From: Pandoraea terrigena
GTDB taxonomy: Bacteria > Pseudomonadota > Gammaproteobacteria > Burkholderiales > Burkholderiaceae
DNA: 64,000 nucleotides
Assembly: GCF_902459705.1 (NCBI RefSeq)
Contig: NZ_CABPRU010000003.1
Coordinates: forward strand, 248,001 to 312,000
Direction of reading: 5' to 3'
Below, one piece after another: positions 9,236 to 18,000 of the stretch. Position 1 is the stretch's first letter. Each line of letters opens with the position of its first letter. The position numbers were made by a program, and so were the translations under genes. The notes under the pieces are model-generated. The model saw only the letters and a list, made by a program, of their open reading frames with translations, was not told where the DNA came from and ran no database searches.

Positions 9236-10929
9236 CCGACATCGTCACCCGCCATGTCGACGACGCGACGGCCGACGCCCTCTCGCGCGACGGCGTCCAT
9301 CCGGTGCTCGCCCGCCTGTTCGCGTCTCGCGGCGTGGCCGAGAGCGCCGAGACTGAAACGGCGCTGGCACGTCTGATCCCCCCGACCCAATTGAAGGGTG
9401 CGCAGGACGCCGCCGCCTTCCTGGCCGACAGCATCGCCGCCGGCAAGCGCATGCTCGTGGTGGCCGACTACGATTGCGACGGCGCGACCGCCTGCGCCGT
9501 TGCCGTGCGCGGCCTGCGCATGTTCGGCGCCACGGTCGAGTACCTGGTGCCGAACCGCTTCGAGTACGGCTACGGCCTGACGCCTGAAATCGTGGCCCTG
9601 GCCGCGCAGGCCAAGGCCGGGCCGCCCGACGTGCTGATCACCGTCGACAACGGCATCGCCAGCCTCGACGGCGTGGCCGCCGCGCAGGCGCTCGGCATCG
9701 AAGTCGTGGTGACCGACCACCATCTGCCCGGCAGCGACTTGCCCAGCGCGCGCTGCATCGTCAATCCCAACCAGCCGGGCTGTGAATTCCCGAGCAAGCA
9801 CCTGGCCGGTGTCGGTGTGATGTTCTACGTCCTGCTCGCGCTGCGCGCCGAGCTGCGCACACGCGGGGCGTTCGACGCGCGCGAGCAGCCGCGGCTCGAC
9901 ACGCTGCTCGACCTGGTCGCACTGGGCACGGTCGCGGACGTGGTCAAGCTCGATGCCAACAATCGCATCCTCGTTGCCCAGGGTCTCTCGCGCATGCGCG
10001 CCGGGCGCATGCATCCCGGCATCAACGCGCTCTTTCGCGCGGCCGCCCGCAATGCGCGACAAGCGGGCAGTTTCGATCTGGGCTTCGGCCTCGGTCCGCG
10101 CCTGAACGCCGCCGGACGCCTCGCCGACATGTCGCTCGGCATCGAATGCCTGCTGACGGACGACGACGCGCGCGCCTGGACGCTCGCGCAAGAACTCGAT
10201 GCGATGAATCGCGAGCGCCGTGAGATCGAAGCGGGGATGCAGCAGGAAGCGCTGGCCGACCTGGCTCGCTTCGACCCTCGCTCCGCCACCACGCTTTGCG
10301 CGTTCAACGAGACGTGGCATCAGGGCGTGATTGGTATCGTGGCCGCGCGGCTCAAAGAGAAATTCTACCGTCCGACGATCGTGTTCGCCCCGGGCGACGA
10401 CGGCCAGATCAAGGGCTCCGGCCGCTCGATCCCCGGCTTTCACCTGCGCGACGCGCTCGATCTCGTCACCAAGCGCGAACCGGGACTCATCGCCAAGTTC
10501 GGCGGTCATGCGATGGCTGCGGGCCTCACGATCGCACCCGACGCCCTGCCGCGGTTCCAGGCGGCGTTCGAAGCCGTGGGACAGGCATGGCTCGACGAGA
10601 AGACGCTCTCACGCGTGATCGAAACCGATGGCGATATCGGCGACGAATGCTTCGTGCCGCCGTTCGTCGCCCTGCTCGACGCGCAGGTGTGGGGACAGGG
10701 GTTCCCGCCGCCCGTGTTCTCGGGCGAGTTCGATGTACTCTCGCAAGCCATCCTCAAGGACAAGCACCTGAAGTTGCAGCTCGGTCGCGGGCGCATGCGC
10801 TTCAATGCCATCTGGTTCAATCACGCCGATACCTTGCCGAGCCGTGCACGATTTGCCTATCGACTGGCGGCTGACACGTTCAACGGGGTATCGCGGGTGC
10901 AGATGATCGTCGAGCACGCCCACGGCTGA
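9232..10929 (+). CDS. recJ: Single-stranded-DNA-specific exonuclease RecJ
   Basis: A 565-residue 5'-3' single-strand DNA exonuclease acting in RecF-pathway recombination, mismatch repair and base-excision repair. The DHH-domain motifs appear in order: ADYDCDGATA, VDNGIAS, VTDHHLPG and ALGTVADVV, then GLGPRLNAAGRLAD. The DHHA1 part carries SGRSIPGFHL and FGGHAMAAGL, and a C-terminal OB-like region follows. The frame is open upstream, but ATG 9232 overlaps the previous stop by four bases and gives the expected N-terminus. Length and motifs are complete. Confidence 0.97.
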   Translation: MTDIVTRHVDDATADALSRDGVHPVLARLFASRGVAESAETETALARLIPPTQLKGAQDAAAFLADSIAAGKRMLVVADYDCDGATACAVAVRGLRMFGATVEYLVPNRFEYGYGLTPEIVALAAQAKAGPPDVLITVDNGIASLDGVAAAQALGIEVVVTDHHLPGSDLPSARCIVNPNQPGCEFPSKHLAGVGVMFYVLLALRAELRTRGAFDAREQPRLDTLLDLVALGTVADVVKLDANNRILVAQGLSRMRAGRMHPGINALFRAAARNARQAGSFDLGFGLGPRLNAAGRLADMSLGIECLLTDDDARAWTLAQELDAMNRERREIEAGMQQEALADLARFDPRSATTLCAFNETWHQGVIGIVAARLKEKFYRPTIVFAPGDDGQIKGSGRSIPGFHLRDALDLVTKREPGLIAKFGGHAMAAGLTIAPDALPRFQAAFEAVGQAWLDEKTLSRVIETDGDIGDECFVPPFVALLDAQVWGQGFPPPVFSGEFDVLSQAILKDKHLKLQLGRGRMRFNAIWFNHADTLPSRARFAYRLAADTFNGVSRVQMIVEHAHG

Positions 10930-10985
10930 GCGTCCGCAGTGGTATTCGCGGATGGCCGTGCCCGCTCGCATGGCATGCCCATCGA

Positions 10986-11882
10986 CTACGTGGGCTGCGC
11001 CTCAGCGACGTATTCGTGCATCACGCGCAGGAAAGCTTCGCGCGCCGGATGCACATCCACAGCGCGATGGCGCACGAAGAAGTTGGGCACCGCGGCGAGA
11101 TCCTCCATCGCGTGGCCGACGATGTTCGCCTCCTGCCGATAGCGCAGATAGATGCCGCGCGGCACGAGCGAGTAGCCGACGCCCGCGCCGACACACGCGA
11201 CGATGGTCGCGTAGCTGCCATAGCTCAGGATCCGCCCCGGCGTCACGGCGTTCGCCGCCAGCCACTGCTCCATCGTGGCGCGATACGGGCACCCCGGCGG
11301 CCACATCAGCAGCGTGGCGCCCGACAGATCTGACGCGTCGTGCACCCGACCGGCCCGGGCCGGCGCGACCAGCACGATCGGCTCCCGATAAATCTCGTCG
11401 GCCACGACAGACGTCTGCGCCTGCGCTTCGAGACACGCCGTACCCGCAATCAACGCCGCGTCGACGCGGCCGTGCTGGATCTCGTCGAGCAGATTGAGCG
11501 ACGTGTCGGTCACCAGGTTCAGACGCACCTTCGGATAAGCCGCATGAAACCGCGCGAGTACCGCAGGCAGGCGCGACGTCGCCGACGATTCGATGGCACC
11601 GAGCGAGAAGTCGCCGGACGGTTCGTTCTCCGGGTTGAGCGCCGCACCGGCCTCGCGCGCGAGGGCCAGGATCCGGTCCGCATAGCCGAGCAGCGTACGC
11701 CCGCTGGGCGTGAGTTGCAGGCGGCGTCCCTGCCGGTGGAACAGCTTGACGCCCACCGTGTGTTCGAGCGCCCGGATGCGTGCCGTCACATTCGACTGGA
11801 CACAGTGCAGCGCCTCGGCGGCGCCGAGTACGCTGCCCTCATCGACAATGGCCTTGAAGGTCTGAAGTTGCAGAAAGTCCAT
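10986..11882 (-). CDS. LysR-family transcriptional regulator
   Basis: A 298-residue LysR regulator. The winged-helix domain (about 1-60) contains EGSVLGAAEALHCVQSNVT as recognition-helix region, followed by a periplasmic-binding-protein-like effector domain (about 90-290). ATG 11882 gives the standard MDFLQLQTF N-terminus; the upstream in-frame start adds 11 unrelated residues. The gene interrupts the recJ-prfB stretch and points away from a 73-residue gene. The shared spacer holds a T-N11-A dyad, so it probably regulates itself and its divergent neighbour. The ligand cannot be inferred. Confidence 0.92.
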   Translation of the reverse strand: MDFLQLQTFKAIVDEGSVLGAAEALHCVQSNVTARIRALEHTVGVKLFHRQGRRLQLTPSGRTLLGYADRILALAREAGAALNPENEPSGDFSLGAIESSATSRLPAVLARFHAAYPKVRLNLVTDTSLNLLDEIQHGRVDAALIAGTACLEAQAQTSVVADEIYREPIVLVAPARAGRVHDASDLSGATLLMWPPGCPYRATMEQWLAANAVTPGRILSYGSYATIVACVGAGVGYSLVPRGIYLRYRQEANIVGHAMEDLAAVPNFFVRHRAVDVHPAREAFLRVMHEYVAEAQPT

Positions 11883-11962
11883 ACGCGTCTCCCTGGGGCC
11901 GGTCGTGGGAAGCAAGGGGGCAAGGGCGAATTCCGAACATGCTACGCGACGTGCGGCATCAC

Positions 11963-11998
11963 TTCAATAATAGTGAACAGAACGGCCTCAATATTTCA
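11963..11998. promoter_or_regulatory. Candidate LysR operator
   Basis: TTCA-N7-TGAA at 11963-11977 contains a T-N11-A core, the usual LysR box. A further TTCA at 11995-11998 makes TGAA-N17-TTCA with the right half. It lies in the 226-base divergent spacer. Confidence 0.45.
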
Positions 11999-12108
11999 CT
12001 TTTTTAGTGCTTACGAACCGCATAAACTTCGGGTTATCCCTAGTGCGACGTCCGCCACGGCATCCCGCCCCCGGTCAGTACGCCGCCACTCCCGAAGGAA
12101 GTCACATC

Positions 12109-12330
12109 ATGTCCCGCCCTCTGTCCGCCGCAGTCCACGTCAATGCCTCCGCGTCGGTGGTTGCCGCGTCGGTCACGCCGCTCGGCCTGTTCTTCCGCGC
12201 CATGGATCAATGGCGCCAGCATTACGAACAGACGCTTCAGGCGGAAGCCCTCGCCTCGTTCGACGACACCTCGCTCGCCGATGCCGGCTATGCGCGCGAC
12301 GCCTTCGGCCTGCGTCACGCAGCACGCTGA
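12109..12330 (+). CDS. Small protein, weakly DUF1127-like
   Basis: A 73-residue basic/amphipathic protein. A GAAGGAAG ribosome-binding site precedes ATG 12109; the frame is open further upstream but that part overlaps the operator region. The C-terminal half (WRQHYEQ ... ASFDDTSLADAGYARD) resembles the arginine-rich DUF1127 pattern of a W-R start and an L-x-D-x-x-L-A-D-I-G-like end, but the match is loose. DUF1127 proteins are often small RNA- or regulator-associated factors. It is transcribed divergently from the LysR gene, which is its likely regulator. Confidence 0.65.
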   Translation: MSRPLSAAVHVNASASVVAASVTPLGLFFRAMDQWRQHYEQTLQAEALASFDDTSLADAGYARDAFGLRHAAR

Positions 12331-12370
12331 GGGAACCCTGAAATGTAGGGGAATGGGGGCTTCGCTGCGC

Positions 12371-12376
12371 TATAAT
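12371..12376 (+). promoter_or_regulatory. Probable prfB -10 box
   Basis: TATAAT lies 35 bases before the prfB start. No good -35 hexamer is visible 16-18 bases upstream, so this is a tentative site. Confidence 0.4.
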
Positions 12377-12410
12377 TGCGGTTTTCCCGAATTCGCAACC
12401 GTCATAGCTC

Positions 12411-13515
12411 ATGGAAGCCGAACGCCTCAACGCACTTGAATCCCTGCTCGCCGACCTGCGCACCCGCGTTGGCGAGCTCAGGGGGTATCTTTGACTTCGA
12501 TGTCAAGCAAGCCCGCCTGACTGACGTCAACAAAGAACTCGAGGACCCCAACATCTGGAACGATTCCAAGCGTGCGCAGGCGCTGGGCAAGGAAAAGAAG
12601 GCGCTCGACAGCATCGTCACCAACCTGACCGCCCTCGACGCCGGCCTTTCCGACACGCAGGAACTGTTCGAGATGTCGCGCGACGAGGGCGATGAAGACT
12701 CGTTGCTGGCGCTCGAAAGCGACACGCAGGGTCTCGCGGCTCGCGTGGGCGAGATGGAGTTCCGCCGGATGTTCAACAACCCGGCCGACCCGAACAACTG
12801 CTTCATCGACATCCAGGCCGGCGCCGGCGGCACCGAGGCCAACGACTGGGCCGGCATGTTGCTGCGCCAATACCTGCGCTATTGCGAACGCAAGGGCTTC
12901 AAGGCCGAAGTGCTCGAAGTGTCGGACGGCGATGTCGCCGGCATCAAGAGCGCCTCGCTGAAGGTCACTGGCGACTATGCCTACGGCTATCTGCGTACGG
13001 AAACCGGCGTGCATCGTTTGGTGCGCAAGTCGCCGTTCGACTCGTCGGGTGGCCGCCACACATCGTTCGCCAGCCTGTTCGTCTACCCGGAAGTGGATGA
13101 TTCGATCGAGATCGATATCAATCCGGCTGACGTGCGCACCGACACGTATCGCGCCTCCGGTGCGGGTGGACAGCACATCAACAAGACCGACTCCGCCGTC
13201 CGTCTGACGCACATCCCGACGGGCATCGTCGTCGCGTGCCAGAACGACCGATCGCAGCACCGCAACCGCGCCGAAGCATGGGACATGCTCCGCTCGCGCC
13301 TGTTCGAACACGAGATGCGCAAGCGGCGTGCCGAGCAGGACAAGCTGGAGTCGAGCAAGACCGATGTGGGCTGGGGCCATCAGATCCGCTCGTACGTGCT
13401 CGACCAGTCACGCGTCAAGGACCTGCGCACCAGCGTGGAAACCGGCAATACCGGCAAGGTACTCGACGGCGACCTGGACGACTTCATCTCCGCGAGTCTC
13501 AAGCAGGGAGTGTAA
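12411..13515 (+). CDS. prfB: Peptide chain release factor 2, with programmed +1 frameshift
   Basis: RF2 recognises UGA and UAA stop codons. Frame 1 starts at ATG 12411 and reads 27 codons to an in-frame TGA at 12492-12494. The site has the classic layout: an AGGGGG Shine-Dalgarno-like run (12480-12485), then TAT CTT TGA C. After slipping +1 the frame continues from GAC at 12493 to the stop at 13515, giving about 367 residues. The anticodon-mimic SPF (KSPFDSSGG) and the catalytic GGQ (residues 252-254, SGAGGQHIN) are intact. Autoregulation by RF2 level is established for this site. A TATAAT at 12371-12376 is a plausible -10. Confidence 0.97.
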
Positions 13516-13518
13516 GGA

Positions 13519-13998
13519 ATGGCGTTTGTCCGCACGCTTGCCGTGTGGGTGGTGAGCGCGCTGTGCCTGCAGCGCGCCGCCGCTGCTGCGCCGGCCAGTA
13601 CACCGGGCGCGCCGGGGGCAAGTCCCGAGACGGGACCGTACCTGCACGAATTGCTCAAGCGCCCGGATTTCTCGGGGGCCTATGCACGCATCATCGCGCC
13701 ACGCAATATTCCCGCGTGGGTGCGTCAGGGCGGGACATCGACGCCGTCGCAACGCGTGAGCGTCGCCGGCAAGCCCTGGTTGCTGGTGCAAAGCTGCAAG
13801 CCGCACGATTGCCCGAGCGAGTATGTCCACATTTTGTATGAGCCGCGCTCACAGGCGATCGCGGCGCTGTTCGTGCGAGACCCAAGTGCAGCGGCCAATG
13901 CCGGACCGCATCGGGACCGCACCGAACTGATCTGGCTGGGCGCGCCCGACGGCGCGCTCAAGAATGCCCTGCTGCACACGCTGCGTTTTACCGAATAA
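13519..13998 (+). CDS. Ivy-family vertebrate-lysozyme inhibitor
   Basis: A 159-residue secreted protein. A hydrophobic N-terminal segment (about 5-24) ending in Ala-rich sequence is a likely signal peptide, and a Pro/Ala linker follows. The mature part carries the CKPHDC loop, the hallmark of the Ivy family, which inserts into the lysozyme active site. In this family the protein is periplasmic and protects peptidoglycan from C-type lysozyme. It begins three bases after prfB and ends 16 bases before lysS, so it is probably co-transcribed with both. Confidence 0.85.
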   Translation: MAFVRTLAVWVVSALCLQRAAAAAPASTPGAPGASPETGPYLHELLKRPDFSGAYARIIAPRNIPAWVRQGGTSTPSQRVSVAGKPWLLVQSCKPHDCPSEYVHILYEPRSQAIAALFVRDPSAAANAGPHRDRTELIWLGAPDGALKNALLHTLRFTE

Positions 13999-14014
13999 CC
14001 TCATCGCTCGCATC

Positions 14015-15559
14015 ATGACCGATCAAAATACTCCGGCCCATACGGGCACCCCGGCTGGCGACCTGCCGCACGACGACAACAAGCTCATCGCGGAGCGTCG
14101 AGACAAGTTGCAGGCACTGCGTGCCAATGGCGTGGCGTTCCCGAACGACTTCCGTCCCGAGCAGCACGCCGGTGACCTGCAGGCGCGCTACCAGGACGTG
14201 GACAACGAAGCGCTCGAAGCCGAGCCCGTCCCCGTGTCGGTGGCCGGTCGCATGATGCTCAAGCGTGTGATGGGCAAGGCCGCCTTCGCCACCGTGCAGG
14301 ACGGCAGTGGCCAGATCCAGTTCTTCATCGGTCGCGACGACGTCGGCGCCGAGGCCATGACCGCCTTCAAGGGCTGGGACATCGGCGACATCATCGCCGC
14401 CCACGGCAATTTGTTCCGAACGCGCACCGGCGAACTGTCGGTCAAGGTGACGGAACTGCGCCTGCTCGCCAAGGCGCTGCGCCCGCTGCCGGACAAGTTC
14501 CACGGCCTGTCCGACCAGGAAACGAAGTACCGCCAGCGCTACGTCGACCTGATCACCTCGCCCGAGACGCGCAGCACGTTCCGCGCCCGTGCGAAGGCCA
14601 TCGCCTCGATGCGCAAGTACATGACGGACGCCGACTTCATGGAAGTCGAGACACCGATGCTGCACCCGATTCCGGGCGGCGCCGCAGCCAAGCCGTTCAT
14701 CACGCACCACAATGCGCTCGACATGCAGATGTATCTGCGTATCGCCCCGGAGCTGTACCTCAAGCGCCTGATCGTCGGCGGCTTCGAGCGTGTGTTCGAG
14801 ATCAACCGTAACTTCCGCAATGAAGGCGTGTCGCCGCGCCACAATCCGGAGTTCACGATGATGGAGTTCTACGCGGCCTACACGGACTACCGTTGGCTGA
14901 TGGACTTCACCGAAGCGCTGATCCGCAACGCCGCGGTCGACGCGCGCGGCACCGCGACCATCGAGTACCAGGGCCGCGAACTGGATCTGGCCAAGCCGTT
15001 CCACCGCCTGACGATCGTCGAAGCGATTCGCAAGTACGCCCCCGAGTACACCGACGCGCAACTGGCCGATATCGAATTCGTGCGCGGCGCGCTGGGCAAG
15101 TACGGCGTGAAGGTCGACGCACCGCAGTTCAAGAACGCCGGCCTTGGCGCGCTGCAACTGGCCCTGTTTGAAGAGACGGCCGAAAGCCAGCTGTGGGAGC
15201 CGACCTTCATCGTCGACTATCCGGTGGAAGTCTCGCCGCTCGCGCGCGAGTCCGACACCGTGCCGGGCATCACCGAGCGCTTCGAGCTGTTCATCACGGG
15301 CCGCGAGATCGCGAACGGCTTCTCTGAGCTGAACGATCCGGAAGACCAGGCCGCACGTTTTCGTGCGCAGGTCGAACAGAAGGACGCGGGCGACGAAGAG
15401 GCCATGTACTACGACGCCGATTACATTCGCGCGCTCGAATACGGCATGCCCCCGACGGGCGGCTGCGGTATCGGCATCGACCGTCTGATCATGCTGCTCA
15501 CCGACAGCCCGAACATTCGCGACGTACTGCTGTTCCCGCACCTGCGCCGCGAAGACTGA
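14015..15559 (+). CDS. lysS: Lysyl-tRNA synthetase, class II
   Basis: A 514-residue enzyme charging tRNA-Lys. The N-terminal OB-fold anticodon-binding domain (about 60-170) is followed by the class II catalytic core: motif 2 [14 protein letters not shown] and motif 3 GCGIGIDRL near the C-terminus. ATG 14015 gives a normal N-terminus with a short charged extension; the open frame before it overlaps the Ivy gene. The prfB-lysS pairing is widely conserved. Confidence 0.97.
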   Translation: MTDQNTPAHTGTPAGDLPHDDNKLIAERRDKLQALRANGVAFPNDFRPEQHAGDLQARYQDVDNEALEAEPVPVSVAGRMMLKRVMGKAAFATVQDGSGQIQFFIGRDDVGAEAMTAFKGWDIGDIIAAHGNLFRTRTGELSVKVTELRLLAKALRPLPDKFHGLSDQETKYRQRYVDLITSPETRSTFRARAKAIASMRKYMTDADFMEVETPMLHPIPGGAAAKPFITHHNALDMQMYLRIAPELYLKRLIVGGFERVFEINRNFRNEGVSPRHNPEFTMMEFYAAYTDYRWLMDFTEALIRNAAVDARGTATIEYQGRELDLAKPFHRLTIVEAIRKYAPEYTDAQLADIEFVRGALGKYGVKVDAPQFKNAGLGALQLALFEETAESQLWEPTFIVDYPVEVSPLARESDTVPGITERFELFITGREIANGFSELNDPEDQAARFRAQVEQKDAGDEEAMYYDADYIRALEYGMPPTGGCGIGIDRLIMLLTDSPNIRDVLLFPHLRRED

Positions 15560-15595
15560 GCTGATTAGAACGCTTGAAAGGCCGGCCTGGAACGC

Positions 15596-16198
15596 TCAGA
15601 AGGCCGGAACGCCGCGATAGGCGGACGGCCACTCCCCATCGAGCCGCAACCAGGTGCGGGCGATGGGGAGAATCGCACCGCTCGCCGCCCCCTCGACCAA
15701 TTGCCGCAACGCGAGCGATGACAACGTTTTGGCGTCGGTCGGAAACGCAAGCAACAACGTGCGATTGACGGCGACGGCCGCAAAGTCCGTCACCTCGAAA
15801 TGCTCGACCATCGACTGGTAGAGATTCCCCAGCACCAGGCCGCCGGCCGGTGCCATCCAATTGCCACGACAGCCGCCGACCGGCGTGCCGTCGTCGAGCC
15901 GCGCAATACCAAACTCGAAGTGACGCGCCGTCCATGCGCGCGAGAGGTTGGAGGCGGCTTGCGCAAATGCCACCTCGAACGTCAAGCCGGCCGCACCTAA
16001 ATCCTCGCCCTGCAGTCGACGCAGCCCCGCCGGGCCATCGAGCACGAGCGTCACGAAGACGTCGTCGGAAAACGGCTCACTGACCTGCCCTTGCGGATCA
16101 TGCACGTCGACCCACGCGCGTTGCACTACGTACGGATAGAGGTACCGGTGGCTCGCGGCGTCGAGCGGAGTGTCCAGCGGCGGCAGCGTATCGATCAT
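15596..16198 (-). CDS. Conserved hypothetical protein
   Basis: A 200-residue soluble protein I do not recognise. No signal peptide or membrane segment is evident. It starts MIDTLPPLDTPLD at ATG 16198; a TTG seven codons upstream is a less likely start. Its length, acidic composition and lack of low-complexity sequence support a real gene. It converges on lysS, with only 36 bases between the two stops. No function can be inferred from its neighbours. Confidence 0.7.
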   Translation of the reverse strand: MIDTLPPLDTPLDAASHRYLYPYVVQRAWVDVHDPQGQVSEPFSDDVFVTLVLDGPAGLRRLQGEDLGAAGLTFEVAFAQAASNLSRAWTARHFEFGIARLDDGTPVGGCRGNWMAPAGGLVLGNLYQSMVEHFEVTDFAAVAVNRTLLLAFPTDAKTLSSLALRQLVEGAASGAILPIARTWLRLDGEWPSAYRGVPAF

Positions 16199-16571
16199 GG
16201 CGTTGGGGCGAGTCGGCAAGAAGGACGTTGACGGGCAGTGCGTGCCATTATGCCCGCGTCATCCCTGCGTGCCCAGCACACGCATCGCGCCCTCCGCCGT
16301 CCTGCGCAACTTGTTTCATTTGTTAGGACAACCCCGCGCGAGCGTGACGCAGCGCGCCATCAAACGACAAAAATCGTCATATTTTTCATTGACTTACACA
16401 AAAACCAACGGCGCCCCGTCCAGCGCCGGTGCGGTGCACATCTTACATCGCGTTACACAATGAAACGGATGCCACGCTTGCCATGACGGAAACTTTGCTC
16501 ATGCGAAACCTCCCGTGCATGTCCGCACGCAGAAAGGGGGTCGCGACAACCGCACGATGGAGAAAAACCAC
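16199..16571. other. Divergent spacer, no gene seen
   Basis: 373 bases between two divergent genes. The middle (16360-16410) is notably AT-rich for this genome. TTGACT at 16389-16394 resembles a plus-strand -35 but has no good -10 partner. On the minus strand CATAAT (16247-16252) is a weak -10 candidate. No clear operator was found. Confidence 0.4.
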
Positions 16572-17282
16572 ATGGATAACGATCTTCAACCGCGCCGCAT
16601 GCATCCGCTGGTCGCTGCCGCCGCCGGCAGTATCGTGGTCGTCAGCCTGCTAGGCGTTGCCGCCATCACGGGCGTGCTCCCTGTCGCCAAGAGCACCGAC
16701 GGCCCCACACCGACCGTCGATCATTCGCAATACGCGCTGACGTCGACGCAGGCGCCATCGTCCAATGCAATGCGCAGTCCACAGGCGCCAGAGGGACAAC
16801 AAACCTCGCCGCAGGCCCAGCAGGCGCAATACGCTGCGCAGCAAACGCAATACGCACCGCAACGCCCCCCGGCGCAACGGGCCCCTGCCCCGCAGCCGTC
16901 GTATGCACAATCCTCGGCACCCCCGGCTCAGCGCCAGGCCGCAACGTGCTCGACGTGCGGCACCGTGCAGTCGGTGGAGCCGATCAGCACACAAGGCCAG
17001 GCCTCAGGCCTGGGCGCCGTCGGCGGTGCCGTCGCGGGCGGGCTGCTCGGCAACCAGTTCGGCGCCGGTAACGGCCGCACGGCGATGACTGTGGTCGGCG
17101 CACTGGGCGGCGGCCTGGCCGGTAATGAAGTCGAGAAGCGCGTTCGCTCCGAGACGGTTTATCGCGTCTATGTGCGCATGGATACTGGCAAGACGCGCTA
17201 CTGGACGTATCAGTCGGCACCGGGCGTGCAACCGGGCGATCGCGTGAGGCTTGAGAACAACGGGCTGGTGCGCGCGGGATAA
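16572..17282 (+). CDS. Glycine-zipper 2TM-domain envelope protein
   Basis: A 236-residue protein anchored by an N-terminal hydrophobic segment (about residues 9-32), with a long Gln/Pro/Ala-rich linker (about 45-130) and a glycine-zipper region GAVGGAVAGGLLGNQFGAG followed by a second zipper and a short C-terminal beta domain (ETVYRVYVRMDTGKTRYW). Such Rick_17kDa/glycine-zipper 2TM proteins sit in the cell envelope. A CSTCG motif precedes the zipper. ATG 16572 has GGAG nine bases before it; ATG 16557 is an alternative. A strong terminator follows 40 bases after the stop. Confidence 0.85.
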   Translation: MDNDLQPRRMHPLVAAAAGSIVVVSLLGVAAITGVLPVAKSTDGPTPTVDHSQYALTSTQAPSSNAMRSPQAPEGQQTSPQAQQAQYAAQQTQYAPQRPPAQRAPAPQPSYAQSSAPPAQRQAATCSTCGTVQSVEPISTQGQASGLGAVGGAVAGGLLGNQFGAGNGRTAMTVVGALGGGLAGNEVEKRVRSETVYRVYVRMDTGKTRYWTYQSAPGVQPGDRVRLENNGLVRAG

Positions 17283-17321
17283 GCGCCACCCCGCCGGTGC
17301 TGCGACTGACCTCGCGTTAAC

Positions 17322-17354
17322 GAAAAAGCCGCTCTTCACGAGCGGCTTTTTCGT
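17322..17354. terminator. Bidirectional intrinsic terminator
   Basis: Stem AAAAAGCCGCTC (17324-17335) with GAGCGGCTTTTT (17341-17352), five-base loop, T-run on both strands. It separates the glycine-zipper gene from the 3' end of the isc operon and can serve both. Confidence 0.88.
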
Positions 17355-17390
17355 CTGCCGAATCGCCGCGCGCCATGCGCGATCGCCAGG

Positions 17391-17582
17391 TCAGACCTCG
17401 TCGATCCATGCCATCTGAATCGCTTCGAGCACCTTCTCACCCGCACGGTCGGGCGCATCGTCGAAGCCGTCTAGCGCCATCACCCACTGATGCAGGTCGG
17501 TAAAGCGCACATATTGCGGGTCGATGTCGGGATGTGCCTCGGTAAGGGCAATCGCGATGTCCTGAATGTCGGTCCATTTCAT
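17391..17582 (-). CDS. iscX: Fe-S cluster assembly protein IscX
   Basis: A 63-residue acidic protein. IscX binds IscS and tunes sulfur delivery in the ISC pathway. MKWTDIQDIAIAL, the central DPQYVRFTDLHQWV and the C-terminal AIQMAWIDEV are family hallmarks. ATG 17582 is the conserved start. It is the last gene of the operon, 53 bases after fdx. Confidence 0.93.
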   Translation of the reverse strand: MKWTDIQDIAIALTEAHPDIDPQYVRFTDLHQWVMALDGFDDAPDRAGEKVLEAIQMAWIDEV

Positions 17583-17635
17583 GGGCAGGCTCCTCTTCTT
17601 CTGACGTGTCACCACGCAACGCCACACGGCGTCGC

Positions 17636-17977
17636 TCAGTGACTTTCCTTGGCGTGGTTGATCGTGTACTTCGGAATCTCGACGACCAGATCGGTGTCGG
17701 CGGGCATCTTCGTCTGGCACGACAGGCGCGACGTCGGCTCCAGGCCCCAGGCCTTGTCGAGCAGATCCTCTTCCTCGTCTTCGGCCGGCTCCAGCGCCTC
17801 GAAGCCCTCGCGCACGATCACGTGACACGTGGTGCACGCGCACGACAACTCGCACGCGTGCTCGATTTCAATGCCATTGTCCAATAACGCTCTGCACACG
17901 GTGGTACCCGTCGGAACGTCCAGCACCGCGCCCTCTGGGCACAGCTCGACGTGAGGCAATACAACGATTTGAGGCAT
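17636..17977 (-). CDS. fdx: ISC-type [2Fe-2S] ferredoxin
   Basis: A 113-residue ferredoxin supplying electrons during Fe-S cluster assembly. Cluster ligands follow the ISC-ferredoxin pattern C-x5-C-x2-C (CELSCACTTC region) plus a distant Cys in RLSCQTKM. The acidic EDEEEDLLDKAWGL segment, which contacts partners, is present. It starts at ATG 17977, 23 bases after hscA. Confidence 0.95.
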   Translation of the reverse strand: MPQIVVLPHVELCPEGAVLDVPTGTTVCRALLDNGIEIEHACELSCACTTCHVIVREGFEALEPAEDEEEDLLDKAWGLEPTSRLSCQTKMPADTDLVVEIPKYTINHAKESH

Positions 17978-18000
17978 GGCTTTGGCTTTCCGTGTGTGTT

